NCBI GenBank assembly: GCA_902775105.1
Contig: CACYLC010000002.1
Location: forward strand, 1 to 55,602
DNA: 55,602 nucleotides
Direction: 5' to 3'
Source: Oscillospiraceae bacterium
GTDB lineage: Bacteria; Bacillota; Clostridia; Oscillospirales; Oscillospiraceae
The translations under genes and the position numbers were made by a program. Each line of letters begins with the position of its first letter. Within the stretch, counting starts at the first letter, position 1. Shown one piece after another: positions 16,038 through 24,299 of this stretch. The notes beneath the pieces are model-generated. The model was not told the DNA's origin, ran no database searches, and saw only the letters and a list, made by a program, of their open reading frames with translations.

Positions 16038-16634
16038 ATGCTTGTCATCGGAATCACCGGCCCCACCGGGGCGGGCAAGACCACGGCGCTGCGGACGCTG
16101 GAATCGCTGTGCGTCCGGGTGTTGGACTGCGACGCCATTTACCATGAGCTGCTGAGAAGTGACGCGCATTTGCGGCGGGAGCTGATAGGGCGGTTCGGAG
16201 ACGTCTTTGACGAGGCCGGGCTGAACCGCCGCAAATTGGGCAGGCTGGTCTGGAACGATGGGGTGGCATTAAACGACCTTAACGGGATTACTCACAAATA
16301 TGTAATGGCAGCATTAAAGGGTCAGATTGAAGATGCCCGGCAGAACGGCCTTCCCGGCGTGGCCATTGATGCCATTGCCCTTTTGGAATCGGGTGCGGGA
16401 GACCTCTGCGATACCACGGTTGCTGTGATTGCCCCAAAGGAGACACGGATTGCCCGCATCATGGCGAGAGAGGGCATCGACAGGGACTACGCTGCGGCAC
16501 GGGTCAGTGCCCAGAAGGACGGGGCGTGGTTTGCAGAGCACTGCGACCATACGCTCCGCAATGACAGCACAGAATCAGCCTTTCAGGCCACATGCCTGGA
16601 CTTTTTCCAGTCACTGCTTTCATCTCATAGATAA
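16038..16634 (+). CDS. coaE: dephospho-CoA kinase
   Basis: Last step of coenzyme A synthesis: ATP-dependent phosphorylation of the 3'-hydroxyl of dephospho-CoA. 198 residues, usual length. P-loop GPTGAGKTT at 8-16, then VLDCDAIYHEL near 33 (CoaE DADxxxH-like motif) and LLESG near 115. The later region IARIMAREGIDRDYAAARVSAQ is the lid typical of CoaE. The start ATG at 16038 follows GAGGTGAAATGAG and is one base past the Sua5 stop, so the two genes are probably coupled. The P-loop carries Ala-Gly-Lys-Thr-Thr instead of the more common Ser-Gly-Lys-Ser, a conservative change. Confidence 0.92.
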   Translation: MLVIGITGPTGAGKTTALRTLESLCVRVLDCDAIYHELLRSDAHLRRELIGRFGDVFDEAGLNRRKLGRLVWNDGVALNDLNGITHKYVMAALKGQIEDARQNGLPGVAIDAIALLESGAGDLCDTTVAVIAPKETRIARIMAREGIDRDYAAARVSAQKDGAWFAEHCDHTLRNDSTESAFQATCLDFFQSLLSSHR

Positions 16635-16660
16635 GAAATCAACGACAGGAGGAAACGAAA

Positions 16661-18052
16661 ATGTCTGAATCCAAGAAACTGAGAGAATCCATTCTGCTCG
16701 ACCGCAAGGACGGCTATGAGAAGTTGAGCGAGACAGAACTTGCCGAGCTGGACGCCTACTGCGAGCGGTACAAGTGCTTTTTGAACACCAGCCGCACCGA
16801 GCGGGAGTGTGTGGAGCAGTCCATCGCTTTGGCGGAGGCGAAGGGCTTTCACGAGTACGTGCCCGGTGAGGCGCTGAAGGCCGGAGACAAGGTCTACTAT
16901 AACAACCGGGGCAAGTCCATTATACTGGCGGTTATCGGCGAGGAAAAGCTGGACAAGGGCATCGTCATCGGCGCTGCCCACATCGACTCCCCCCGTCTCG
17001 ACCTCAAGCCCTATCCCGTGGTGGAGAATACCGGCCTGTGCACCCTCAAGACCCACTACTACGGAGGCATCCGCAAGTATCAGTGGGTGGCGATCCCGCT
17101 GGAGCTGGTGGGCGTGGTGGCCAAAAAGGACGGCACTACGGTAAAGGTCTCCGTCGGCCGTGACCCCGGAGATCCGGTTCTGACGATCCCTGACCTCCTG
17201 CCCCATCTGGGAGATAAGCAGTCCCACAAGCCCCTGTTTCAGGGCATTGAGGGCGAGCAGCTCAACCTGCTGGCCGGCTCCCGCCCCTATCCCGACGACG
17301 ATGGCAGCGACCGGGTGAAGCTGGCGGTGCTGGCGATTTTGAACGACAAATACGGCATCACCGAGGCCGACCTCATCTCCGCCGAGCTCTGTGCCGTCCC
17401 CGCCTTTGAAGCCAAAGACGTGGGGCTGGACCGCTCCATGATTGGTGCCTACGGTCAGGACGACCGGGTCTGCGCCTATGCCACGCTGGAGGCGTTGCTG
17501 GAGGTTCAGCCCAAGCGCACTGCCGTCTGTATGCTGGCGGACAAGGAGGAGATCGGCTCCATGGGCGTCACCGGTATGCAGTCCCACGCGTTCGATACGT
17601 TCGTCGAACAGCTCTGCGACACGCAGGGCGTCTCGCAGAAGGACTGCTTTGCTCACTCCTTCTGCCTCTCCGCCGACGTGACGGCGGCCTATGACCCCAA
17701 CTTCGCCGAGGTCTATGATAAGAATAACTCCGCCTTCCTCAATCAGGGCGTGGGCCTGTGCAAGTACACCGGCTCCCGGGGCAAGAGCGGCTCCTCCGAC
17801 GCCGCCGCCGAGCTGGTGGCAAAGGTGCGCCGGACGCTGGACGATGCCGGCGTCCTCTGGCAGATGGCGGAGCTGGGCAAGGTAGACGAGGGCGGCGGCG
17901 GCACGGTTGCCCTGCTCATGGCAAACCGCAACATCGACACGCTGGACGCCGGAACCCCCGTTCTGGCCATGCACGCCCCCTTTGAAGTGACCTCCAAGCT
18001 GGACTGCTACATGACCTACCGGGCCATGAAAGCGGTTTTTGAGGAAAAGTAA
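16661..18052 (+). CDS. M18 family aminopeptidase
   Basis: Dinuclear-metal aminopeptidase of the M18 (aspartyl aminopeptidase/ApeA-like) family, a cytosolic peptidase that removes N-terminal residues during protein turnover. 463 residues. Metal and catalytic motifs: AAHIDSPRLDLK near residue 107, YGQDDR near 267, DKEEIGSMG near 292, LSADVT near 335 and MHAPFEVTSKLD near 433. The ATG at 16661 follows ACAGGAGGAAAC. It lies 26 bp after coaE within the long plus-strand block, so is likely part of the same transcript. Substrate preference (acidic or broad) cannot be decided. Confidence 0.94.
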   Translation: MSESKKLRESILLDRKDGYEKLSETELAELDAYCERYKCFLNTSRTERECVEQSIALAEAKGFHEYVPGEALKAGDKVYYNNRGKSIILAVIGEEKLDKGIVIGAAHIDSPRLDLKPYPVVENTGLCTLKTHYYGGIRKYQWVAIPLELVGVVAKKDGTTVKVSVGRDPGDPVLTIPDLLPHLGDKQSHKPLFQGIEGEQLNLLAGSRPYPDDDGSDRVKLAVLAILNDKYGITEADLISAELCAVPAFEAKDVGLDRSMIGAYGQDDRVCAYATLEALLEVQPKRTAVCMLADKEEIGSMGVTGMQSHAFDTFVEQLCDTQGVSQKDCFAHSFCLSADVTAAYDPNFAEVYDKNNSAFLNQGVGLCKYTGSRGKSGSSDAAAELVAKVRRTLDDAGVLWQMAELGKVDEGGGGTVALLMANRNIDTLDAGTPVLAMHAPFEVTSKLDCYMTYRAMKAVFEEK

Positions 18053-18090
18053 TCGGCATATACTATCTCAAGTATAAAGGAGGAGCCTGT

Positions 18091-18939
18091 ATGAATTTTC
18101 TGACCTCGATCCTGCTCGGACTGATTCAGGGACTGGCGGAGTTTCTGCCCATCTCCAGCTCCGGACATCTGTCCCTGTTCCAGAACTTCTTTGGACTTCA
18201 GGACAGCGGCATTTTCTTTGATGTGCTGCTGCATCTGGGCACATTGGTGGCCATCTTCGTCTACTACTGGAAGGACATCAAGGGGATGATCCTGGAGTTT
18301 ATCGAGATGTGCAAGGAGATTGGCGGCAAGCGCTCCTCCCGGCCCGCCCCGGAGGCCATGAGCCTGCGCCGTCTCATTCTGCTCATTATCGTGGGTACCC
18401 TGCCCCTGTTTTTGATCCTGCCTATCAAAGACCGCATAGAGGGCCTTTACAGCAACACCTGGTTTATCGGCTTTGCACTGATTGCCACCGGCTGTCTGCT
18501 CTATTTCTCGGATCGAATGTCCAAGGGGAAAAAGGGCGTTCAGACCACTAAGCTGACGGACGCATTGCTCATCGGCTGCGGTCAGGCGGTGGCCACCGTT
18601 CCCGGCCTCTCCCGTTCCGGTACGACCATCGCCACAGCCATGCTGCTGGGTGTGGATCGGAAATTTGCTGTACGCTATTCCTTCCTGCTCAGTCTACCCG
18701 CTGTCATTGGCGCCAATCTGCTGGAACTGATCAAGGCAGCAAAGGCGGGGATCGACTGGAGCCTGATGCCGGTCTATATTGTGGGTGTCTGCGTGGCGGC
18801 CATGAGCGGCTATTGGGCCATCGGCGTGGTGAAGCGCCTGACCGATCAGGGCAAATTCGGCAGGTTTGCCTATTACTGCTGGGGTATGGGTGCGTTCGCC
18901 ATCGTGTTGACAGCGGCATTTTCGATCATCAATCGGTGA
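18091..18939 (+). CDS. uppP: undecaprenyl-diphosphatase
   Basis: Integral membrane enzyme (BacA/UppP family) that recycles undecaprenyl pyrophosphate to the carrier phosphate for peptidoglycan and other polymers; its overexpression gives bacitracin tolerance in other bacteria. 282 residues with about eight hydrophobic helices. Conserved motifs: GLIQGLAEFLPISSSGHLSL (residues 10-29, with the catalytic Glu and the SSSGH stretch) and VPGLSRSGTTIATAMLLG near 170. The ATG follows AAAGGAGGAGCC. It fits with ddl, murF and ftsK in this envelope block. Confidence 0.95.
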   Translation: MNFLTSILLGLIQGLAEFLPISSSGHLSLFQNFFGLQDSGIFFDVLLHLGTLVAIFVYYWKDIKGMILEFIEMCKEIGGKRSSRPAPEAMSLRRLILLIIVGTLPLFLILPIKDRIEGLYSNTWFIGFALIATGCLLYFSDRMSKGKKGVQTTKLTDALLIGCGQAVATVPGLSRSGTTIATAMLLGVDRKFAVRYSFLLSLPAVIGANLLELIKAAKAGIDWSLMPVYIVGVCVAAMSGYWAIGVVKRLTDQGKFGRFAYYCWGMGAFAIVLTAAFSIINR

Positions 18940-18965
18940 GCTGCATATGCAGCCCACCCTTATGT

Positions 18966-18993
18966 GAATTTCTGCCTCTAAAGGTGGAAATTC
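18966..18993 (+). terminator. possible weak terminator or attenuator before ftsK
   Basis: Stem GAATTTC/GAAATTC (18966-18972, 18987-18993) with an inner CCT/AGG pairing, followed by TCCCTTTT. It lies between uppP and ftsK and may partly separate their expression. Confidence 0.4.
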
Positions 18994-19017
18994 TCCCTTT
19001 TACAAAGAGGAATCTAC

Positions 19018-21801
19018 ATGGCTACAACCAAGAAGAAAACCAAATCAACTCCGTCAAGGTCTCAGACGAGCCGGAAGAAATCCGGCGCCTCCGCCCGCAG
19101 CAAGAGCGCCGGGACAAAGCGGAGCACAACCGCCCGGAGGCGAGCGCCCGCCAAGCGGAAGGACTACCGCCCCCGTCTCATCGGCGGAGCTGTTTGCTTT
19201 GCATTGGCCGTATTCTCTGCCTTCGGATACTTTGGCATTGACTCCGTTTTTATCCGTCTGCTGGTGCAACTGGAGCAGGGATTGGTGGGCTACGGCTACT
19301 GGCTCACCCCTGTCATGCTGCTCTGGGCGAGTGTCATTCTCATCTTCCACGACGGCATGCCGGTGCGGCTGAGAACTGCCGCTGCACTGACGGTTCCGGC
19401 GCTGATCGGCGCCGTGGCCCAGTCCATTATGGGCAGCAGCCGATACACCTTTGGTCTGCCGCTGGTGCAGTCGCTGTGGAGTCAGGGCGTTGAGCTTCGC
19501 TCCGGCGGTGTGCTGGGCGGTATGCTGGGGGCGGCGCTGGTGACGCTGCTGAGCAAAGTGGGCGCTGTGCTGGTCTGTCTGGTACTGTTCTTTGTGGCGG
19601 GGATGATCCTTGCCCAAAAGACTGCCGCCGATCTGGCAGAGCTGACCCAACTGCTCACCGACCGCCGAAAGGATCGGAGAGCGCAGCGCAGGGCAGAGTG
19701 GGAGGCAGAGCCGGAGGAGGACTGGGAGGACGATGTTCCGCCCGAGCCGGAGCCGCTCATTCCCGTGAGACAGCCCCAGAGACGCCGCAGACAGCGCAAG
19801 GCGGAGATTGACATCCCGGTGGACGCTGACGTGGTGGAGCTGCCGGACGACGAGCCTGAGACCAGCCCCATCCCGCTGAAAAAGCGCTCCGCCCGTGCCA
19901 AGACCAAGGCAGAGCCGGCCAAGCCTGCTGTTCCCGCGCCCCGGCGGGAGGAACCGCAGGAGGACGACGGCATCTTCGACCGCCTCTTCCGCAAGGAACC
20001 GGAGGTGGAGGAGCCCGGGGCGGACTACCGCCCGGCAGAGTCTGCCGTCACTCCCCCTGAGGTGCCGGTGGAGACGCCGGCAGAGGTGCTGACGCCTGTG
20101 GAGGATCAGAGAAAGATCAACGAGCGGGAGCGCCGGGAGCAGAAGATTGCATCCGCCGAGGTGGCACAGGAGCTGGAGGAGAGCCTGCAACAAGTGGTGG
20201 AGTACGTCCATCCCCCTGTCGAGCTGCTCACCGCCGCCGGAAAGGCCAGGGAGGATGCCCGAAATGAGATTGCAGAGGTGCGTGCCCGTCTGGACGACAC
20301 TTTTGAGGCTTTCGGCATTGATGCCCACGTCGTTGGAGAGATCCGAGGCCCAACGGTCACCCAGTACGAGCTGGAGCTGGGCAGAGGCGTCAAGCTCAGC
20401 CGGGTCACCGGTATGGCGGACGACATCACCGTGACGCTGGGCGTGGAAAAGGTGCGTATTGCCCCCATCCCCGGCAAGAGCCAGGTGGTGGGTGTAGAGA
20501 TCCCCAACCGCAAGGCCACCCCAGTGCCCATTCGGGACGTCATCGCCTCCGACGAGTTCCGGGGTCATAAGTCCGACGTTGCCTTTGCTTTGGGCAAGGA
20601 CATCTCCGGCGGCATCGTGGTGGGCAATATCGCAAAGCTGCCGCATATGCTCATTGCGGGTACCACCGGCTCCGGTAAGTCGGTCTGTACCAACTCTATT
20701 GTCATCTCTCTGCTGTACCGTTCCAGCCCGGATCAGGTGCGGCTGATTATGATCGACCCGAAAATCGTCGAATTTGAGGGCTACAACGGCATTCCACACC
20801 TGCTCATTCCCGTGGTCACCGACCCGAAAAAGGCGGCCGGTGCCCTGCAATGGGCAGTGACGGAGATGCTCAAGCGTTACCGTCTCTTTGCCGAGCGCCA
20901 TGTCCGTGATCTGGAGGGCTACAATCAGGCGGTGAAGGCGGATCCGGATACGGACGAAAAGCCCATGCCCCGCATTGTGGTCATCATTGACGAGCTGGCT
21001 GACCTGATGCTGGTGGCCTCCAAAGAGGTGGAGGAGTCCATCTGCCGCCTGGCGCAGATGGGCCGTGCGTCGGGCATGCACCTGATCATTGCCACCCAGC
21101 GCCCCTCGGCCGATGTCATCACCGGTCTGATGAAGGCGAATATCCCCTCCCGCATTGCGCTGACCGTCTCCTCCGGCATGGAGTCCCGTATCATTCTGGA
21201 CGTACAGGGCGCCGAAAAGCTGCTGGGTCACGGTGATATGCTCTATAACCCGGTGGGCGCCACCAAGCCCACCCGTGTGCAGGGCTGTTTTATCTCCGAT
21301 GAGGAGGTGGCATCCGTGGTGGAATTCGTCAAGTCCAACTCCGAGAGCAACTACGACGACACGGTTCTGGAGCAGGTAGAGCAGAACGCTGAAAATGCGG
21401 GCAAAAACGGCAAAAAAGGCGGCAGTACCCTGCCGGACAGCACCATTCCGGCGCCTGACGCCGGCACACCCAGCCCCGATGACGGCGATCCCATGATGAA
21501 CGCCGCCATCGATGTGGTTGTGGAGACCGGCATGGCCTCCGTCTCCTCCCTCCAGCGCAAGCTGAAGCTGGGCTATTCCAGAGCGGCCCGGCTGGTGGAT
21601 CAGATGGAAGAGATCGGCGTGGTGGGTCCCTTTGAGGGCAGTAAACCCCGGAAGGTGCTCATCACCAAGGAGCAGTGGACGGAAATGAAGATGCGCGGCG
21701 GAAGCCTGACTGAGCTTGATCAGGCGAAAGCTATGAGCGAGGAATCTGACCGGGAGGCTATGGCAGCGGAAGATGTGGATATGCCCCCCTTTACGGTGTG
21801 A
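19018..21801 (+). CDS. ftsK: FtsK/SpoIIIE DNA translocase
   Basis: Septum-anchored motor that pumps chromosomal DNA during division or into the forespore. 927 residues: a very basic Lys/Ser/Arg N-terminus (1-50), four to five transmembrane helices (about 55-210), an acidic/Pro-rich linker (about 220-390), a beta/alpha motor with Walker A GTTGSGKSV near 548 and Walker B VVIIDELADL near 653, and the C-terminal gamma winged helix (about 820-885, SSLQRKLKLGYSRAARLVDQMEE) that reads orienting sequences. The ATG follows AAAGAGGAATCTAC. The number of helices is by eye. In a spore former this may be SpoIIIE or a second FtsK paralogue; sequence alone does not separate the two. Confidence 0.95.
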   Translation: MATTKKKTKSTPSRSQTSRKKSGASARSKSAGTKRSTTARRRAPAKRKDYRPRLIGGAVCFALAVFSAFGYFGIDSVFIRLLVQLEQGLVGYGYWLTPVMLLWASVILIFHDGMPVRLRTAAALTVPALIGAVAQSIMGSSRYTFGLPLVQSLWSQGVELRSGGVLGGMLGAALVTLLSKVGAVLVCLVLFFVAGMILAQKTAADLAELTQLLTDRRKDRRAQRRAEWEAEPEEDWEDDVPPEPEPLIPVRQPQRRRRQRKAEIDIPVDADVVELPDDEPETSPIPLKKRSARAKTKAEPAKPAVPAPRREEPQEDDGIFDRLFRKEPEVEEPGADYRPAESAVTPPEVPVETPAEVLTPVEDQRKINERERREQKIASAEVAQELEESLQQVVEYVHPPVELLTAAGKAREDARNEIAEVRARLDDTFEAFGIDAHVVGEIRGPTVTQYELELGRGVKLSRVTGMADDITVTLGVEKVRIAPIPGKSQVVGVEIPNRKATPVPIRDVIASDEFRGHKSDVAFALGKDISGGIVVGNIAKLPHMLIAGTTGSGKSVCTNSIVISLLYRSSPDQVRLIMIDPKIVEFEGYNGIPHLLIPVVTDPKKAAGALQWAVTEMLKRYRLFAERHVRDLEGYNQAVKADPDTDEKPMPRIVVIIDELADLMLVASKEVEESICRLAQMGRASGMHLIIATQRPSADVITGLMKANIPSRIALTVSSGMESRIILDVQGAEKLLGHGDMLYNPVGATKPTRVQGCFISDEEVASVVEFVKSNSESNYDDTVLEQVEQNAENAGKNGKKGGSTLPDSTIPAPDAGTPSPDDGDPMMNAAIDVVVETGMASVSSLQRKLKLGYSRAARLVDQMEEIGVVGPFEGSKPRKVLITKEQWTEMKMRGGSLTELDQAKAMSEESDREAMAAEDVDMPPFTV

Positions 21802-21805
21802 TACG

Positions 21806-22603
21806 ATGAAAAAACCGAAGTTGATTTTGTCCGATTTGGACGGTACGCTGGTGCCGGAAGGAGAGGGAAGCCTGCCTCCGGAGCTGGTTGAGGTTATCGA
21901 CCGGCTTCAGCGCCTGGGGATTTCCTTCGCCGTTGCCAGCGGCCGGCAGTACGCCAGCCTGCAGCGGGTGTTTTCCTCCCTGGAGCAGCCGCCCCTGATT
22001 GCAGCCCTCAACGGCGGCTGCATTTTCCAGGGAGATGCGTGCCTGTTTACCGATCCCATGCCCCAGGAGGCGGCACTGGAGATTTCCCGTCAGGCAGCGG
22101 AGTGGCCGGGTTGTGAGGTCATTTTGGAGACGGCGGAGGAGTGCTGGGTCTATCGTTCCAGGGGAGCCATGGTGCCGCAGCTGGAGCGCCGCCGGTATCA
22201 CTTTGTCCAGATCGGCGACCTCGCGCAGCTCTCGGGCGCCGTGGTCAAGGTAGCCTGCTATCTGCCAAACGGCGGCGTGGAGGAGCTTCTGGACTGGGGT
22301 CAGGCACACTGGGGCAGCCAGGTCAAGGTCGTCCGCTCCGGCGAGTGCTGGGTGGACTTCAATGTGTCAGACAAGGGCAAGGGCTTGAAAGCGGCCTGTG
22401 ACCTGTTGGGCATCTCTACCCGGGAGGTTCTTTCCTTTGGGGATAACCTCAACGATGTGCCCATGCTTGCCCTGGCAGGTCAGAGCTATGCCGCACCGGG
22501 CAGTCTATTGGCCGAGACCGGGCAATTCCCCGCCTGTCCCGACATTTTGCGGCTGCTGGAAAAAATTTGCGCCGATGCCGAAAAAAATGCTTGCAATCCG
22601 TGA
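21806..22603 (+). CDS. Cof-type HAD hydrolase
   Basis: Haloacid-dehalogenase phosphatase of the Cof/YidA (type IIB cap) group, acting on small sugar or cofactor phosphates. 265 residues: motif I LSDLDGTLV near 8-16, motif II VASGR near 46, motif III Lys in DKGKGL near 192 and motif IV FGDNLNDVPML near 213. The ATG at 21806, four bases after the ftsK stop, is chosen because it places motif I at the usual distance from the N-terminus; the frame is open further upstream inside ftsK. The ribosome binding site is weak, so translation is probably coupled to ftsK. The physiological substrate is unknown. Confidence 0.88.
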   Translation: MKKPKLILSDLDGTLVPEGEGSLPPELVEVIDRLQRLGISFAVASGRQYASLQRVFSSLEQPPLIAALNGGCIFQGDACLFTDPMPQEAALEISRQAAEWPGCEVILETAEECWVYRSRGAMVPQLERRRYHFVQIGDLAQLSGAVVKVACYLPNGGVEELLDWGQAHWGSQVKVVRSGECWVDFNVSDKGKGLKAACDLLGISTREVLSFGDNLNDVPMLALAGQSYAAPGSLLAETGQFPACPDILRLLEKICADAEKNACNP

Positions 22604-22652
22604 ACGACTGTGGTATCATATGTTAGCTGTCAGCGGGAGACCGCTGCGGTAT

Positions 22653-22726
22653 GCGGCAGTAGCTCAGTTGGATAGAGTGTTTGACTACGAATCAAAAGGT
22701 CGGGGGTTCGAGTCCCTTCTGCCGTA
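22653..22726 (+). tRNA. tRNA-Arg (anticodon ACG)
   Basis: Complete cloverleaf: acceptor GCGGCAG paired with CTGCCGT (first pair G-U), D-arm GCTCAGTTGGATAGAGT, anticodon stem TTTGA/TCAAA around loop CTACGAA (anticodon ACG, expected to become ICG), and T-arm GGGGGTTCGAGTCCCTT. A73 follows; CCA is not encoded. It lies downstream of the HAD gene and upstream of a strong terminator. Confidence 0.95.
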
Positions 22727-22729
22727 TGT

Positions 22730-22761
22730 AAAAAGAGTCACCTTTAGAGGTGACTCTTTTT
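22730..22761 (+). terminator. strong bidirectional terminator after tRNA-Arg
   Basis: AAAAA, perfect 9-bp stem GAGTCACCT/AGGTGACTC with loop TTAG, then TTTTT. It ends the tRNA transcript and, being symmetric, may also stop the opposing DUF4830 transcript. Confidence 0.92.
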
Positions 22762-22863
22762 GCATACGGAAAGGGGCCGCCAATATGCCGCAGATAAAAC
22801 GCAAGCAAGCCCCTTCCGCTATGTGCAAAACGTCCCGAATCCGTGCGGGCGCAGCGTTTTCGG

Positions 22864-23322
22864 TCACATTAGTGTCTCCCGAGCCACCAGCGCCCGCATG
22901 AATCCGTCCAGACGGGGAGATCGAATTTCGCCGCCGATGATTTCCCCGTCCAGTACCAGAAGATCTGCTAAAATGCCCTCCTCGCCGGTGGGATAGTTGG
23001 TGACGGGATAGCTGTATCGGGTGACTGTCTCCCCGGCATAGGCAGCGAGATCAAAGCCACCCTCCTGCTGAATGCGGAGGTAGTCCCCGTACTCCTTCCC
23101 AAATGACTCCGGCAGCTGAACGTAATCCACGGCAGGTTCGCCAGAGACCTCCCAGCCCAGTTCGGTCAGATAATCCAGCGGCTGAATGGAGGCCTGGGCC
23201 TCGGCAGAGGTGGGGGAGAACGCCTCCGCCCGACCGCCCCAGAGGCAGAGGCCAAAGGCGGCAGCCAGCGTCAAAATGGCGGACAGCTCCTTCCAGCGGA
23301 GTTTGGCGGCACAAATTATCAT
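22864..23322 (-). CDS. DUF4830 domain protein, membrane-anchored
   Basis: 152 residues: an N-terminal hydrophobic segment (about 12-30, LSAILTLAAAFGLCLWGG) that acts as a signal anchor, then an extracytoplasmic domain with LGWEVSGEP, LRIQQEGGFDLAAYAGE, YSYPVTNYP and the C-terminal IIGGEIRSPRLDGFM, which I recognise as the DUF4830 pattern of Clostridia. Function is unknown. ATG at 23322 follows AAAGGAC about 9 bases upstream; the longer open frame to 23403 has no ribosome binding site. It is divergent from the pseudouridine synthase gene and convergent with tRNA-Arg. Confidence 0.8.
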   Translation of the reverse strand: MIICAAKLRWKELSAILTLAAAFGLCLWGGRAEAFSPTSAEAQASIQPLDYLTELGWEVSGEPAVDYVQLPESFGKEYGDYLRIQQEGGFDLAAYAGETVTRYSYPVTNYPTGEEGILADLLVLDGEIIGGEIRSPRLDGFMRALVARETLM

Positions 23323-23382
23323 GGCAGACAAGTCCTTTCTATTCGGTTGGACAAATTTATGTCCCGGAGGGGAAAAGTATGC

Positions 23383-23388
23383 TATACT
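23383..23388 (+). promoter_or_regulatory. extended -10 promoter element before the pseudouridine synthase gene
   Basis: TGC immediately precedes TATACT (23383-23388), an extended -10; the -35 region is poor. The surrounding AGTAT-GC-TATACT is a small inverted repeat in the divergent region shared with the DUF4830 gene. Confidence 0.45.
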
Positions 23389-23433
23389 GATGCCAAGATC
23401 CAATGAAGCGTATTTTGAGAAGGGGGAGATACT

Positions 23434-24186
23434 ATGACAAAGAGGCTGCGGCTGGACAAGCTGCTCTCGGACACCGGCCGCTGGACCCGGAAGGAGGCCG
23501 GTGTGCTGATCCGGCAGGGCACTGTGTTGATTGACGGGGTGTCCCTCCGCAAACCGGAGGAGAAGCTGGACCCGGAAGCAGTCTCAATTACAGTAAACGG
23601 CGTGCCGCTGATCTGGTCGGCGCACAGCTACCTGATGCTGAATAAGCCGGCGGGATATCTGACTGCAACCGAGGATCGCAGCGCCCCTACGGTGATGGAT
23701 CTGATCCCAGACGAGCTGCGGAAACCCGGCCTTGCCCCGGTGGGGCGGCTGGACAAGGACACCACCGGACTGCTCCTCATCACAGACGACGGGGCGTTGG
23801 CGCATCACCTGCTCTCGCCGAAGCGCCACGTGGATAAAATCTATCTGGCATGGGTGGACGGCACAGGGACAGAGGAGGACTGCGCCGCCTTTGCCCGGGG
23901 GCTTGTACTGGGAGACGGCACAAGATGTCTCCCTGCGGGGCTGGAACTGCTGGAGCAGGGACTTTGCCGGGTGACAGTGCGGGAGGGGAAGTTCCATCAG
24001 GTGAAACGGATGTTGGCAAGTCGGAATCTTCCTGTAACAGCGCTGAAACGTGTGAAAATGGGTCCGCTTGCGCTGGATGAAACGCTCTCTGAGGGGGTAG
24101 TGCGGATGCTGACGGCGACGGAAATAGACCAACTCCGACAGGCGGTAGTCATAAACGGACAGCATTCGTCGAAGTGTACAAAATAA
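23434..24186 (+). CDS. RsuA/RluB-family pseudouridine synthase
   Basis: Isomerises a specific uridine in rRNA to pseudouridine. 250 residues: an N-terminal S4 RNA-binding domain (about 4-60, RLDKLLSDTGRWTRKEAG), then the catalytic domain with GRLDKDTTGLLLITDDG near 107, carrying the catalytic Asp, and the KFHQVKRMLAS motif near 187. The AGYLTAT and catalytic-loop pattern resembles RsuA (16S U516), but RluB/E-like activity on 23S is possible. The ATG follows AGAAGGGGGAG. It is a single gene, followed by the regulator's promoter. Confidence 0.9.
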   Translation: MTKRLRLDKLLSDTGRWTRKEAGVLIRQGTVLIDGVSLRKPEEKLDPEAVSITVNGVPLIWSAHSYLMLNKPAGYLTATEDRSAPTVMDLIPDELRKPGLAPVGRLDKDTTGLLLITDDGALAHHLLSPKRHVDKIYLAWVDGTGTEEDCAAFARGLVLGDGTRCLPAGLELLEQGLCRVTVREGKFHQVKRMLASRNLPVTALKRVKMGPLALDETLSEGVVRMLTATEIDQLRQAVVINGQHSSKCTK

Positions 24187-24199
24187 TTCCTCCAGCCTA

Positions 24200-24228
24200 T
24201 TGAAATTTACCGACTCAAACGGTATAAT
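24200..24228 (+). promoter_or_regulatory. sigma-A promoter for the CdaR-type regulator
   Basis: TTGAAA (24200-24205), 17-bp spacer, TATAAT (24223-24228), leaving a leader of about 65 bases before the ATG at 24300. Confidence 0.8.
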
Positions 24229-24299
24229 AAATGTGTTTACGAAACGAAATGCAAAAAAGTGCGTGTTGATGGAGCGACTCCAGGAAAGAGAGGAAATCT

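Noticed and set aside
19054..21231. A long open frame on the minus strand opposite ftsK (about 725 codons)
   Set aside because: High GC and codon bias of ftsK keep the reverse frame open; the translation is His/Gly/Arg-rich, without recognisable domains or a ribosome binding site.
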